Origin: Euryhalocaulis caribicus
GTDB lineage: Bacteria; Pseudomonadota; Alphaproteobacteria; Caulobacterales; Maricaulaceae
Reading direction: 5' to 3'
Assembly: GCF_000412185.1 (NCBI RefSeq)
Contig: NZ_ASJA01000002.1
Coordinates: 62,001-126,000, forward strand
Length of the DNA: 64,000 nucleotides
This document shows, in pieces, positions 1 through 8,431 of the stretch (position 1 is the first letter of the stretch; the number at the start of each line of letters is the position of its first letter). The notes beneath the pieces are model-generated. The model was not told the DNA's origin. It saw only the letters and a list, made by a program, of their open reading frames with translations, and searched no databases. The translations under genes and the position numbers were made by a program.

Positions 1-220
1 CTGCCGCGATGGCGGTCAGGGCAGCGTCGTTCGGATTGACCAGCACGGCGACGGTTTTCAACCCCTCGTCACGCGCCTGCCGGGCCAGTTCCGCGCCGCG
101 CTCCAGGCTGACGCGCCGCGGGCTTTCCGCCAGCAGGAAGCCGCAAAATTCCGCGCCGGCGCGCGCCGCGCCGCGCACGTCTTCCTCTCGCGTCAAACCG
201 CATATCTTCACCCGGGCCAT
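1..220 (-). CDS. trpF: Phosphoribosylanthranilate isomerase, N-terminal part (runs off the window)
   Basis: The minus-strand frame starting with ATG at 220 begins MARVKICGLTREEDV, which is the N-terminal signature of TrpF (the catalytic cysteine sits in KICGLT). The enzyme isomerises N-(5-phosphoribosyl)anthranilate in tryptophan synthesis. About 73 residues are present and the frame is open to the window edge. It lies 45 bp downstream of mscL on the same strand, so the two may be co-transcribed, but no shared function is implied. The start is the first ATG ahead of the family motif. Confidence 0.85.
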   Translation of the reverse strand, partial: MARVKICGLTREEDVRGAARAGAEFCGFLLAESPRRVSLERGAELARQARDEGLKTVAVLVNPNDAALTAIAA

Positions 221-265
221 GGGCGCTGACTTAAGGCCGCACGGCCCGGGTGGAAAGGGGCGGTA

Positions 266-688
266 TTAGCCGCGCGCCTTCAGGGCGTCGCGGATTTCCT
301 CCAGAAGCTCCTCCTGGCGCGGCTTCGCGGGGGGCTCTTCCGGCACGGTGTCGTCCTTCTTGCGCTGCATGGAATTCATGCCCTTGATCAGGAAGAACAG
401 GGCCAGCGCCAGAATGACGAACGCGATGACGTTATTGATAAACAGGCCGTAATTGATCGTCGCCGCGCCCGCTTCCTGCGCCGCCGCCAGGGATTCGTAT
501 TGGGCGCCGTCCAGCGGCACGAAGAGATTGGTGAAGTCCACGCCGCCCAGCAGCAGACCCAGCGGCGGCATGATGACATCGTTCACCAGCGATTTGACGA
601 TGGTCGAGAACGCGCCGCCAAGAATGAAGCCGACCGCCAGGTCGACCACATTGCCGCGCATCGCGAATTCCTTGAACTCATTGAACAT
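266..688 (-). CDS. mscL: Large-conductance mechanosensitive channel MscL
   Basis: The 140-residue product begins [20 protein letters not shown], the conserved N-terminal amphipathic helix and first membrane helix of MscL. A second hydrophobic helix follows near residues 85-105, then a charged C-terminal bundle with [13 protein letters not shown]. MscL opens under membrane tension and releases solutes on osmotic downshock. The frame stays open upstream to 796, but the family always starts at MFNEF-type sequences, and a GGAGG-like site lies just ahead of the ATG at 688. Length matches the family. It is divergent from the gene at 827. Confidence 0.95.
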   Translation of the reverse strand: MFNEFKEFAMRGNVVDLAVGFILGGAFSTIVKSLVNDVIMPPLGLLLGGVDFTNLFVPLDGAQYESLAAAQEAGAATINYGLFINNVIAFVILALALFFLIKGMNSMQRKKDDTVPEEPPAKPRQEELLEEIRDALKARG

Positions 689-826
689 CTGTGTCGGACC
701 CTCCGTTTCTTGATTGCGGAAGATGAGTTTAGCCCCCGCCGGGCCGGGGGAAAGCAGAAATAGGGGAACCCGCCGCGCCGCCCTCCCATTCCTCACCGGA
801 TCACGCAGTCAGGACGGAGCCATCCA

Positions 827-1318
827 ATGCCGATGAATCTTAAGGGCGGATGCCGGTGCGGGGCGGTGGAATTCCGCCTCGATAGCCATACGCCGCACCC
901 CTATCAGCGCTGTTATTGCCGGATCTGCCGCAAGACGGCGGGCGGGGGCGGCTATGCCATCAATATCATGGGACTGGCCGGCACGCTGGAGATCACCGGC
1001 GAGGATGCGATCTCCATCTATCGCGCGGAGATCGAGCGGGACGGCGCGTGCAAGACCAGTTCGGGCCGGCGGCATTTCTGTTCGAAATGCGCCAGCGCGC
1101 TATGGCTGAGCGATCCCAACTGGCCGGACCTGGTTCACCCCTTCGCCTCCGCCATGGACACGGACCTGCCGGTTCCGCCGGAGAGCGTTCACTTGATGCT
1201 GAAATACAAGGCGAGCTGGGTGACGCCGCAGCTCGGCGACAACGATCAGTGTTTTGAAATTTACCCGGACGAATCCATCGAGGACTGGCACAGAAGCCGC
1301 GGCCTCTGGGTGGATTAG
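827..1318 (+). CDS. GFA-domain (CENP-V fold) zinc protein
   Basis: The 163-residue product starts MPMNLKGGCRCGAVEF and carries the metal-binding cysteines of the GFA family: C9 and C11, the CYCRIC cluster around residues 29-34, and FCSKC near residues 98-102. The family was named for glutathione-dependent formaldehyde-activating enzyme, but most members have no proven substrate and may simply bind zinc. A second in-frame ATG lies two codons downstream. The gene stands alone, divergent from mscL and convergent with ihfB. The substrate cannot be read from the sequence. Confidence 0.8.
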   Translation: MPMNLKGGCRCGAVEFRLDSHTPHPYQRCYCRICRKTAGGGGYAINIMGLAGTLEITGEDAISIYRAEIERDGACKTSSGRRHFCSKCASALWLSDPNWPDLVHPFASAMDTDLPVPPESVHLMLKYKASWVTPQLGDNDQCFEIYPDESIEDWHRSRGLWVD

Positions 1319-1348
1319 GGTTCGGACGCCGGGGAAAAGGCCGGGCGG

Positions 1349-1639
1349 TTAGGCTTCGCGGGAGGCGTTGACGCGCTCGCGCAGCTCCTTGCCGGTCTTG
1401 AAGAACGGAACGTGTTTTTCCTTCACCGGCACGGATTCGCCGGTGCGGGGATTGCGGCCCACGCGGGCCGGGCGGTGACGCACGGAAAAGGCGCCGAAAC
1501 CGCGAAGCTCAACCCGTCCGCCCTCTTCAAGGGCGCTGGCGATCGTATCCAGAATGACATTGGCCGCCCGCTCCACATCGCGTTGCGGCAGATGCGGATG
1601 TTTCTCGGCGAGTTGCTCGACAAGCTCGGATTTGATCAT
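1349..1639 (-). CDS. ihfB: Integration host factor, beta subunit
   Basis: The 96-residue product begins [19 protein letters not shown] and contains the HU/IHF beta-arm region with [18 protein letters not shown] and the conserved DNA-kinking proline. The wording of both segments fits IhfB rather than HU or IhfA. IHF bends DNA at specific sites and helps sigma-54 promoters, recombination and nucleoid folding. It is the last gene of the aroA-cmk-rpsA-ihfB order on the minus strand, an arrangement conserved across Proteobacteria. The interval to rpsA is about 118 bp, so it may also have its own promoter. Confidence 0.93.
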   Translation of the reverse strand: MIKSELVEQLAEKHPHLPQRDVERAANVILDTIASALEEGGRVELRGFGAFSVRHRPARVGRNPRTGESVPVKEKHVPFFKTGKELRERVNASREA

Positions 1640-1757
1640 GCGGACCCAGCTCCGGGGTTGATCGAAAAAGCGGTAAAGCGCCCGGGAGCGCGCCCGCCGA
1701 TGTCGTTCCTAACATCGATGTTTGCGCTCCCGAGTCAATTGCTTTGCGAAATCGGGC

Positions 1758-3671
1758 TTACTTGCCGCCCGCTTTCACCTGGTCGCGAACTTCCGCAACC
1801 TTGGCGCTCTTGGTGATCTCGATGCCGTTTTCCTCGGCATACTCGACCAGTTGAGCCTTGGTCATGGAGTCGAAGTCAGGCGCATCGCCGTCGGCCTTCT
1901 TCTCTTCGACCTTTTTCTCGACCTTGGCGTCGGCTTCCTGGGATTTCGGCGGCGTGTCGCGGTCAGATTCGACTTTCGACTTGGCCTGCTGCTCGCGCAG
2001 CGCCGTGCCCAGGATATCGCCCAGCGAAGCGCCGGAGTCGGAGGAGCCATACTGTTGCACGGCTTCGTTTTCCTCGGCGATTTCCAGCGCCTTGATCGAC
2101 ATGGACATGCGGCGCGTGGCCTTGTCGATATTGGTCACCTTGGCGTCCATCTTGTCGCCCACGGCGAAACGCTCGGGGCGCTGGTCGCTGCGGTCGCGCG
2201 CAAGGTCGGACTTGCGGATGAAGGACTTCAGGGAGTTTTCCGGACCGAAGGTCACCTCGATGCCGCCGGACGTGATCTCCGACACCGTGACGGTGACCGT
2301 GTCGCCGCGGCCATAGCCGGCTTCGCTCATCGGATCGGCGGCCAGTTGCTTGACGCCCAGCGAGATGCGCTCCTTCTCGGAGTCGATATCCAGGACCTTG
2401 GCTTTGACCATGTCGCCCTTGGAATATTCCTTGAGCGCTTCCTCGCCCGGCTTGTCCCAGCTGAGGTCGGACAGGTGCGCCATGCCGTCGATTTCCTCGT
2501 CCAGACCGATGAACAGGCCGAACTCGGTGATGGAGCGGACTTCGCCTTCGATCTCGGTGCCGACCGGATGCTTGGCGGCAAACGCTTCCCACGGATTTCC
2601 GCCGGTCTGCTTGATGCCGAGGCTGATGCGGCGCTTCTCCGGATCGACGTCCAGGATCATGATTTCCACTTCCTGGGAGGTGGAGACGATCTTGCCCGGG
2701 TCGATATTCTTCTTGGTCCAGCTCATCTCGGAAACATGGACCAGGCCCTCGACGCCCGGCTCCAGCTCCACGAAGGCGCCGTAGTCGGTGATGTTGGTCA
2801 CGCGGCCCATGAAGGTGGCGTTGACCGGATACTTGGCTTCGACGCCTTCCCACGGATCGGCCTGCAGCTGCTTCATGCCGAGGCTGATGCGCTGGGTGTC
2901 GGAATTGATCTTGATGATCTGGACCTTGACCGTCTCGCCCACGGAAACGACCTGGCTCGGGTGATTGACCCGGCTCCAGGACATGTCGGTGACGTGCAGC
3001 AGGCCGTCAATGCCGCCCAGATCAACGAACGCGCCGTAATCGGTGATGTTCTTGACCACGCCCTCGCGGACTTCGCCTTCCTGCAGCTGGCCGACAAGCT
3101 CGGCGCGCTGTTCGGCGCGGGATTCTTCCAGCACGGCGCGGCGCGAGACCACGATATTGCCGCGCGGACGGTCCATCTTCAGAAGCTGGAACGGCTGCTC
3201 GCGGTTCATCAGCGGGGCGACGTCGCGCACCGGGCGGATATCGACCTGCGAACCGGGCAGGAACGCCGAGGCGCCGCCCAGATCGACCGTGAAACCGCCT
3301 TTGACGCGGCCAACGATCGCGCCGTTGACCGGCTCTTCCTTCTCGAAGGATTCTTCCAGACGGTCCCAGGCGGCCTCGCGGCGGGCCTTCTCACGGGACA
3401 GCATGGCGTCGCCCAGCGCGTTCTCGATACGCTCCAGATAGACTTTGACTTCGCCGCCAACGGCCGGCTTTTCCTCGTCGGTCGCAAATTCCCGCATCGG
3501 GATGCGCCCTTCGGTCTTCAGACCGACATCGACGATGACAAATTCGTTTTCGATCGCAGTGACCTTGCCGATGATGACCGCGCCTTCCTCGACATCGCGT
3601 CCGGCAAAGCTCGCCTGCAGCATTTCCGCGAAATCATCGCGGCTGGGGTTCATGGTTTCAGTGTCAGCCAT
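1758..3671 (-). CDS. rpsA: 30S ribosomal protein S1 with an extra C-terminal helical domain
   Basis: The 637-residue product has the S1 array: repeated motifs such as ITDYGAFVDLGGIDGLLH, ITDYGAFVELEPGVEGLVH and ITEFGLFIGLDEEIDGMAH mark successive RNA-binding OB folds over roughly residues 30-550. S1 recruits mRNA to the 30S subunit. Alphaproteobacterial S1 is usually about 560-570 residues. Here a charged Lys/Glu-rich linker (about 557-598) leads to a further 39 residues beginning DFDSMTKAQLVEYAEENG, which resemble SAP, HeH or Rho-N-like helix-extended-helix domains. The start MADTETMNPSRDD is the first ATG. The gene lies between cmk and ihfB. Confidence 0.96.
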   Translation of the reverse strand: MADTETMNPSRDDFAEMLQASFAGRDVEEGAVIIGKVTAIENEFVIVDVGLKTEGRIPMREFATDEEKPAVGGEVKVYLERIENALGDAMLSREKARREAAWDRLEESFEKEEPVNGAIVGRVKGGFTVDLGGASAFLPGSQVDIRPVRDVAPLMNREQPFQLLKMDRPRGNIVVSRRAVLEESRAEQRAELVGQLQEGEVREGVVKNITDYGAFVDLGGIDGLLHVTDMSWSRVNHPSQVVSVGETVKVQIIKINSDTQRISLGMKQLQADPWEGVEAKYPVNATFMGRVTNITDYGAFVELEPGVEGLVHVSEMSWTKKNIDPGKIVSTSQEVEIMILDVDPEKRRISLGIKQTGGNPWEAFAAKHPVGTEIEGEVRSITEFGLFIGLDEEIDGMAHLSDLSWDKPGEEALKEYSKGDMVKAKVLDIDSEKERISLGVKQLAADPMSEAGYGRGDTVTVTVSEITSGGIEVTFGPENSLKSFIRKSDLARDRSDQRPERFAVGDKMDAKVTNIDKATRRMSMSIKALEIAEENEAVQQYGSSDSGASLGDILGTALREQQAKSKVESDRDTPPKSQEADAKVEKKVEEKKADGDAPDFDSMTKAQLVEYAEENGIEITKSAKVAEVRDQVKAGGK

Positions 3672-3880
3672 GTGTCTTCATGCGCTCCTAAGGGTTCAAA
3701 TCTTCATATCCTGGCCGGCCGGTTGTCTCCGGCGGTCTTCGATGACGCGCGCAGGAAGAGGCACAGCATCCCCCGCCTCGCGCTTGTCCCGCTTTTTTGC
3801 TTGTCCGCGTCGGCGATACTGGCGCGCTTTCAACGCCCCGGTTTCGTCCTCCCGTGAGCCCGCGGTCCGTCGTTGGGATT

Positions 3881-4516
3881 TCAGGCGCGGCGCTGGGCCA
3901 TGACCTGATCGACGATGCGGCGGGCTTCCTCGAACGCCGCGTCTATACTCATCTTGCTCGTATCCAGCAAGTGCGCATCGCTGGCGCGCTTCATCGGCGC
4001 GTCCGGACGGCCCGAGTCCCGTTCGTCGCGCTCACGCAACTGGGCGAGGACTTCCTCATAGGAAATATCCTCGCCGCGCCCTTCCAGCTCGGCATGCCGC
4101 CGCCGGGCGCGTTCGGCCGGATCGGCGTCGACCCAGATCTTCACATCCGCGTCCGGGCAGATCACCGTGCCGATATCTCGCCCGTCCAGCACGGCCCCGC
4201 CTTCCTGCGCCGCAAAATCGCGCTGCAAGTCTTTCAGGGCCGCGCGCACGCGCGGCATGGCCGCCACGACGGACGCCGCCGCGCCGGCCCGCGCCGAGCG
4301 CAATTCGCTTTCATCCATTCCCTTCAGTTTCAGGCTTCGCGCCGCACGCTCCGCCGCGTCTTCGTCACCGGGGGCGTCGCCCTCGCGGATCAGACGCGCG
4401 GCGACGCCGCGATAGAGAAGCCCGGTGTCCAGGCACGGCAGGCCATAATGCGCCGCCAGCCGGCGCGCCACAGTTCCCTTGCCGGAAGCGGTCGGACCGT
4501 CGATGGCGATAATCAT
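3881..4516 (-). CDS. cmk: Cytidylate kinase
   Basis: The 211-residue product begins [20 protein letters not shown], so the P-loop GPTASGKGT is at residues 7-15; [11 protein letters not shown] and [17 protein letters not shown] are further CMP-kinase motifs. The enzyme phosphorylates CMP and dCMP, salvaging nucleotides for RNA and DNA synthesis. Its ATG overlaps the aroA stop codon by four bases (ATGA), so the two are translationally coupled. A 209-bp interval without a visible gene separates it from rpsA. Confidence 0.95.
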   Translation of the reverse strand: MIIAIDGPTASGKGTVARRLAAHYGLPCLDTGLLYRGVAARLIREGDAPGDEDAAERAARSLKLKGMDESELRSARAGAAASVVAAMPRVRAALKDLQRDFAAQEGGAVLDGRDIGTVICPDADVKIWVDADPAERARRRHAELEGRGEDISYEEVLAQLRERDERDSGRPDAPMKRASDAHLLDTSKMSIDAAFEEARRIVDQVMAQRRA

Positions 4517-5826
4517 GGCGTTTCCAGCGCCGCGCCCAAGGCGGCGAGGTCGGCCTGGAAGGCGGGATAGGAGGTGGCGATCATGGAGGCGTCGTCTATC
4601 GCCATGCCTTTGCGGCTGGCCAGACCCAGTATCAGCGTGCTCATGGCGATGCGGTGATCGCCGCGCGCGGCGGCCGCGCCGCCGCCGGTCACCCCGCCCG
4701 TTCCGCGTCCGGCGACCGTCAGCCAGTCCTCGCCCGTCTCTGTCTCCACCCCTGCGGCGCGCAGAAGGTCCGACACGGCGGTCAGGCGGTCGCTTTCCTT
4801 CACGCGCAGCTCGGCCAGCCCCTCGAACCGGCTTTCGCCTTCCGCAAAGGCGGCGGTGACGGCCAGGATGGGGATTTCATCGATCATGGCGGGAATTTCG
4901 TCTTCCCTCACATGGATCGGGGCCAGATCCGAACAAGCCGCGATCAGGTCGCCCACCGGCTCGCCGTCATTTTTCGTGACCTCAATGGTCAGATCGGCGC
5001 CCATCCTTTTCCAGGCCTCGAACAGCCCGGCGCGGCGCGGGTTCAGCAACACCCCGCGCGCCGTAACGCGCGATCCGGGCGTGATCAGCGCGGCGGCCAG
5101 CGCAAAGGCGGCGGAGGACGGGTCAGCGGGGGCGGCGTAATTCGCCGGACTGAGCCTCTGGCCGCCCGTCACTTCTGCGGTCAGCCCGCTCACCCGCACT
5201 TCGCCGCCAAAAGCGGGCAGCATTCGTTCGGTGTGGTCGCGGGACGGGGCGGGCTCGGTCACGCGCGTCACGCCCTCCGCCCCCAGACCGGCCAGCAGGA
5301 CCGCGCTCTTGATCTGGGCGCTGGCGACCGGGGTTTCATAATCGACGCCCCGCAGGCGCGCGCCCCGGATCGTCATGGGCAGACGCCCGTCCGTGGTTTC
5401 CAGCGCCGCGCCCATCAGGCGCAACGGCGCCGCCACGCGCTCCATGGGGCGGGCGCGCAGGGAGTCATCGCCCGTCAGGCGCGCCTGCACCCCCATGCCC
5501 GCGATGGCCCCGGCCAGCAAACGGGCGGAGGTGCCTGAATTGCCCAGATCAATATCCTGCGCCGGGCCGCGCCAGGGCGGCGCGCCGGTCACGCGCCAGG
5601 CGCCGTCGCCTGTTCGTTCGGTCTCCGCCCCCATGGCCTGCACCGCCTTCAACGTGGCGAGAACGTCCTCGCCTTCCAGCAGACCCGTGAGATCGGAACG
5701 GCCCGAAGCCATGGCGGCGAACATCACGGCGCGGTGGGAAACCGACTTGTCGCCCGGCGGCGAGAACACGCCCCGCAACGCCCCGGAAGGGGGCGCGGAG
5801 AGGGGGGACGGCGTGTGGTTTGTCAC
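4513..5826 (-). CDS. aroA: 3-phosphoshikimate 1-carboxyvinyltransferase (EPSP synthase)
   Basis: The 437-residue product contains the EPSP-synthase signatures [11 protein letters not shown] near the N terminus, [13 protein letters not shown] around residue 100, and RVKESDRL plus GDHRIAMS in the C-terminal half. It joins shikimate-3-phosphate to phosphoenolpyruvate in the aromatic amino-acid pathway. The start is a GTG at 5826 (no ATG is available ahead of PPGDKS in this frame). The sequence looks like the bacterial class with a GNSGTS motif; glyphosate sensitivity was not assessed. It leads the aroA-cmk-rpsA-ihfB group. Confidence 0.95.
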   Translation of the reverse strand: MTNHTPSPLSAPPSGALRGVFSPPGDKSVSHRAVMFAAMASGRSDLTGLLEGEDVLATLKAVQAMGAETERTGDGAWRVTGAPPWRGPAQDIDLGNSGTSARLLAGAIAGMGVQARLTGDDSLRARPMERVAAPLRLMGAALETTDGRLPMTIRGARLRGVDYETPVASAQIKSAVLLAGLGAEGVTRVTEPAPSRDHTERMLPAFGGEVRVSGLTAEVTGGQRLSPANYAAPADPSSAAFALAAALITPGSRVTARGVLLNPRRAGLFEAWKRMGADLTIEVTKNDGEPVGDLIAACSDLAPIHVREDEIPAMIDEIPILAVTAAFAEGESRFEGLAELRVKESDRLTAVSDLLRAAGVETETGEDWLTVAGRGTGGVTGGGAAAARGDHRIAMSTLILGLASRKGMAIDDASMIATSYPAFQADLAALGAALETP

Positions 5827-5962
5827 AGATCAAATGTCCCGGGCGGGTTGATCGAAATTAACGATGCTGCAATCAGATCGAATCAAGCTTTTGACAGGGG
5901 CGAAACTTCGTGGCAAGCGACCCGCCCTTCGTCAGGACCATTGCACATGAGGAACCGAACGC

Positions 5963-6484
5963 ATGGCTCGTGCCGACCTTGGAGAAAAGCGCGTCTGCCC
6001 CGAATGCGAGGCCAAATTCTATGATTTGGGCCGCAATCCGGCTGTCTGTCCGAAATGCGGAACGAATTTCGACCCCGCGGAACTGGACGAGACTCTGAAA
6101 AAGCCGAAGCCGGCGGACGAGGAAAAGCCGAAATCGCCCAAGAAGTCGTCGGCGGACGACGATGACGAGGATGATGACGACGCGTCCGACGACAAGGACG
6201 ATGACGAAGACGACGAAGAAGAAGACGACGGTTACGGCGACGAGGAAGACGATACGCCGGAGATCGACGAGGAAGGCGAGAAGATCGTTGTCGCCGATGA
6301 CGAGGATGATGACGGCGATATCGACGTCGATTCCAAATATGACGACGATGACGATCTCGACGACGACGATCTGGACGATGATGACGACGATCTGGACATC
6401 GATCTGGACGATGACGACGAGGATGTGGACCTTGATGCCGACCTCGACGGCGACGAGGAAGACGAGGACGAAGACAAGAACTGA
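5963..6484 (+). CDS. FYDLN_acid (TIGR02300) family protein: zinc-ribbon head, poly-acidic tail
   Basis: The 173-residue product starts MARADLGEKRVCPECEAKFY and has two CxxC pairs (CPEC, CPKC) forming a likely zinc ribbon within the first 40 residues, with the FYDLGRNP motif that names the FYDLN_acid family. From about residue 65 the protein is almost wholly Asp and Glu, with a few Lys and Ser. The family is alphaproteobacterial and its function is unknown. An acidic tail attached to a zinc ribbon suggests binding to a basic partner or acting as a nucleic-acid mimic, but that is inference. The gene is monocistronic, divergent from aroA. Confidence 0.85.
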   Translation: MARADLGEKRVCPECEAKFYDLGRNPAVCPKCGTNFDPAELDETLKKPKPADEEKPKSPKKSSADDDDEDDDDASDDKDDDEDDEEEDDGYGDEEDDTPEIDEEGEKIVVADDEDDDGDIDVDSKYDDDDDLDDDDLDDDDDDLDIDLDDDDEDVDLDADLDGDEEDEDEDKN

Positions 6485-6557
6485 GAGTGATGGGCGTTTC
6501 GGCGCCCTTTCCTCTTGATCGCGGAAACGTTCGCGCATAGCTTCCGCGACCGCTCAA

Positions 6558-6585
6558 GCGCCCTTCCCAATGGCGCGGTTTTTTT
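6558..6585 (+). terminator. Likely intrinsic terminator between the FYDLN gene and tRNA-Ala
   Basis: GCGCC (6558-6562) pairs with GGCGC (6572-6576); two G's and a run of seven T's follow (6579-6585). Outer bases CGCTCAA (6551-6557) can also pair with TTGAGCG (6584-6590). The site is 75 bp beyond the stop at 6484. A weaker stem (GGGCG/CGCCC, 6492-6507) precedes it. Confidence 0.5.
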
Positions 6586-6610
6586 GAGCGTTGCATGACT
6601 TTGACGGTTC

Positions 6611-6686
<76 letters not shown>

Positions 6687-6883
6687 TCACTCCCCCGTCA
6701 ATGCGCTGATAATGCGCCCCGCCGCTTGATCGGCCCGGCGCCCCTCCCCAAATAAAGACTCAACCAAACGCGCCGGAACAGCGCCGCGTGAAGGGCTGTT
6801 CAAAAAAAGCAGGTTCAGGCCCGGTTCATGCCGGAAATGCGAAGCTTGCCGGCGATATAGCTGCTCTTGAGGAGGGCTAAAAC

Positions 6884-7150
6884 ATGATCACTTTCGACCA
6901 CACCCAGCCCGAAAAACTGGATCCGCAGGCCTTTGCCGAATTCGGCGCGGAAGACGTTGTCTATGCGCGCCCCGTAGGCGGCCAGGAGTTGCTGGAGGAG
7001 CTGCCCGAATCGCGCAGCGAGATTGACGTCTCGAACGTGTATTACGCGGTTTATTCCGCCAGCGGCGCGCGGCTTGCCGTGGCGCAGAACCACCAGGCCG
7101 CGATTGCAATCGCCCGGGCCAATGACGTTGAACTGGTCAGCGTCCACTAG
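6884..7150 (+). CDS. DUF1150 family small protein
   Basis: The 88-residue product has the DUF1150 layout: a middle segment DVVYARPVGGQELLEELPES, then YYAVYSASGARLAVAQNHQAA, and a C-terminal IARANDVELVSVH. DUF1150 is a small alphaproteobacterial family of unknown function, often found beside an Hsp20-type chaperone; none is next to it here. A GGAGGG site sits seven bases before the ATG. The preceding 197 bp after the tRNA hold only a GAACAGC/GCTGTTC hairpin (6776-6801) followed by A's, which is not a terminator in either direction. Confidence 0.8.
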   Translation: MITFDHTQPEKLDPQAFAEFGAEDVVYARPVGGQELLEELPESRSEIDVSNVYYAVYSASGARLAVAQNHQAAIAIARANDVELVSVH

Positions 7151-7207
7151 GGACGGACCGGGACTCTAAAAAAATCGAATTTGCAGACGCGCGGCCCGGC
7201 CTTCCGG

Positions 7208-7672
7208 TCAGGCCGCGTTTCTGTCTTTGCTTTCCGTCAGCAGCGCATACATCGCCGCGGCTGAATCCGCCTCTCTCAGGCGGTTGCGCTGGTTTTCGCG
7301 GCGGAAGAAGCGGGAAACCCGCGCCAGCGCCTTCAGATGCTCCGCATTGGCCGCGTCCGGGGCCAGCAGCAGGAACATCATGTCTACCGGCTCATCGTCG
7401 ACGGCGTCATAATCGACGGCGCTGTCCAGCCGGGCGAACCATCCGCTGACCTTGTCCAGTCCCTCAAGCCGCGCATGCGGGATGGCAACGCCATATCCAA
7501 CGCCCGTGGAGCCCAGCTTTTCCCGCTCCATCACCGCATCGAAAATCGCGCGGGCGTCGAGGCCGGTATCGACGGCGGCGCGCTCGCACAGCTTCTGCAG
7601 CGCGGCTTTCTTGCCGGTCACCCGCATGGCCGGAATGATCGCCTCGACGTTCAACAGATCGGATAAGTCCAT
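7208..7672 (-). CDS. ptsN: Nitrogen-type phosphotransferase IIA protein (PtsN, EIIA-Ntr)
   Basis: The 154-residue product is a PTS IIA type-2 domain. The phospho-accepting histidine is in GVAIPHARLEGLD around residue 65, and the C-terminal half DMMFLLLAPDAANAEHLKALARVSRFFRR matches EIIA-Ntr. This protein ends the phosphorelay EI-Ntr/NPr/EIIA-Ntr, which acts on potassium transport and stress kinases rather than on sugar uptake. It is the last gene of a minus-strand cluster after rpoN and hpf, the standard alphaproteobacterial order. Confidence 0.93.
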   Translation of the reverse strand: MDLSDLLNVEAIIPAMRVTGKKAALQKLCERAAVDTGLDARAIFDAVMEREKLGSTGVGYGVAIPHARLEGLDKVSGWFARLDSAVDYDAVDDEPVDMMFLLLAPDAANAEHLKALARVSRFFRRENQRNRLREADSAAAMYALLTESKDRNAA

Positions 7673-7731
7673 TGGTTTTCCGGCCCTGCAAGGGGACGGT
7701 CTCCCTGTAAAAGAATACTGTTAGACCGTCC

Positions 7732-8325
7732 TCAGGACGATTTTGCGGCGGCCCGCTGCGGGTCCAGCCAGCCGATATTCCCGTCCGGCCGGCGATAGAC
7801 GATGTTCACCGCGTCATGCGCGGCGTTGCGGAACAGCAGGAACGGCGCATCGCTCAGCTCCATCTCCAGCACCGCCATGCCAACCGGCATGACGCGCAGC
7901 TCACGCGTCGATTCAGCCACGATGACCGGTTCGCTGGTTTCATTCTGGTCGGAAGCGGCGTCCGCGGCGTTGCGCCCCTCCAGAACCATCAGCGGCACAT
8001 CTTCGATCGGCGGTTCGGCTTTCATGCCGGGGCCGTGATCCTTGAGGCGGCGTTTGTAGCGCCGCAGACGCTTGTCCATGCGCCCCATCGAGTCGTCGCA
8101 GGCGGCATAGGCGTCGCCGCCTTCGCCGCTGGTCTGGAACATCACGCCGGAAGGCAGGTGCAATGACGCCTTAACGCGGAACTGTCCGCCATTCTTGGTG
8201 ATCGTGACCAGCGCTTCCGCCGGGCGGTTGAAATATTTCTCAACGCTTTCATTGATGCGGTCGGAAACGCGCTCTCTGAGAGCGTCGGAGAGATCAACGC
8301 CTTTGGCGACGAATTGTGTTTGCAT
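7732..8325 (-). CDS. hpf: Ribosome hibernation promoting factor, long form
   Basis: Translated from ATG 8325 the product has 197 residues and begins MQTQFVAKGVDLSDALRERV. The N-terminal HPF/RaiA fold binds the 30S decoding region; its basic helix is RMDKRLRRYKRRLKDHG. A linker follows, then the C-terminal dimerisation domain with AVLEMELSDAPFLLFRNA, which is found only in the long HPF that makes 100S disomes by itself. The open frame reaches up to 8421, but the family starts at MQ-type sequences and the extra residues show no homology. It lies between rpoN and ptsN. Confidence 0.92.
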   Translation of the reverse strand: MQTQFVAKGVDLSDALRERVSDRINESVEKYFNRPAEALVTITKNGGQFRVKASLHLPSGVMFQTSGEGGDAYAACDDSMGRMDKRLRRYKRRLKDHGPGMKAEPPIEDVPLMVLEGRNAADAASDQNETSEPVIVAESTRELRVMPVGMAVLEMELSDAPFLLFRNAAHDAVNIVYRRPDGNIGWLDPQRAAAKSS

Positions 8326-8431
8326 AGTTGTCAGGACTGCCTTTCGCGTCTGTCGAAAGCGCGCGGCGGGGCCCGCGGTAAAAATCGGGCCGGACCCTAG
8401 ACGCGCGCGCCCCCGAGTCAATTACCGAGAG

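Noticed and set aside
1722-3857. Long plus-strand open frame of 711 codons
   Set aside because: It lies entirely opposite rpsA. High GC leaves stop-poor antisense frames; its protein is His/Leu/Gly-rich with no family sense.
6120-6480. Repeats of GAC/GAT/GAG codons as a tandem repeat array
   Set aside because: These are codons of the Asp/Glu-rich tail of the FYDLN protein; spacing is irregular and there is no fixed unit.
6776-6801. GAACAGC/GCTGTTC hairpin followed by seven A's as a terminator
   Set aside because: The A run is on the wrong side for both strands: a terminator would need T's after the stem in the direction of transcription.
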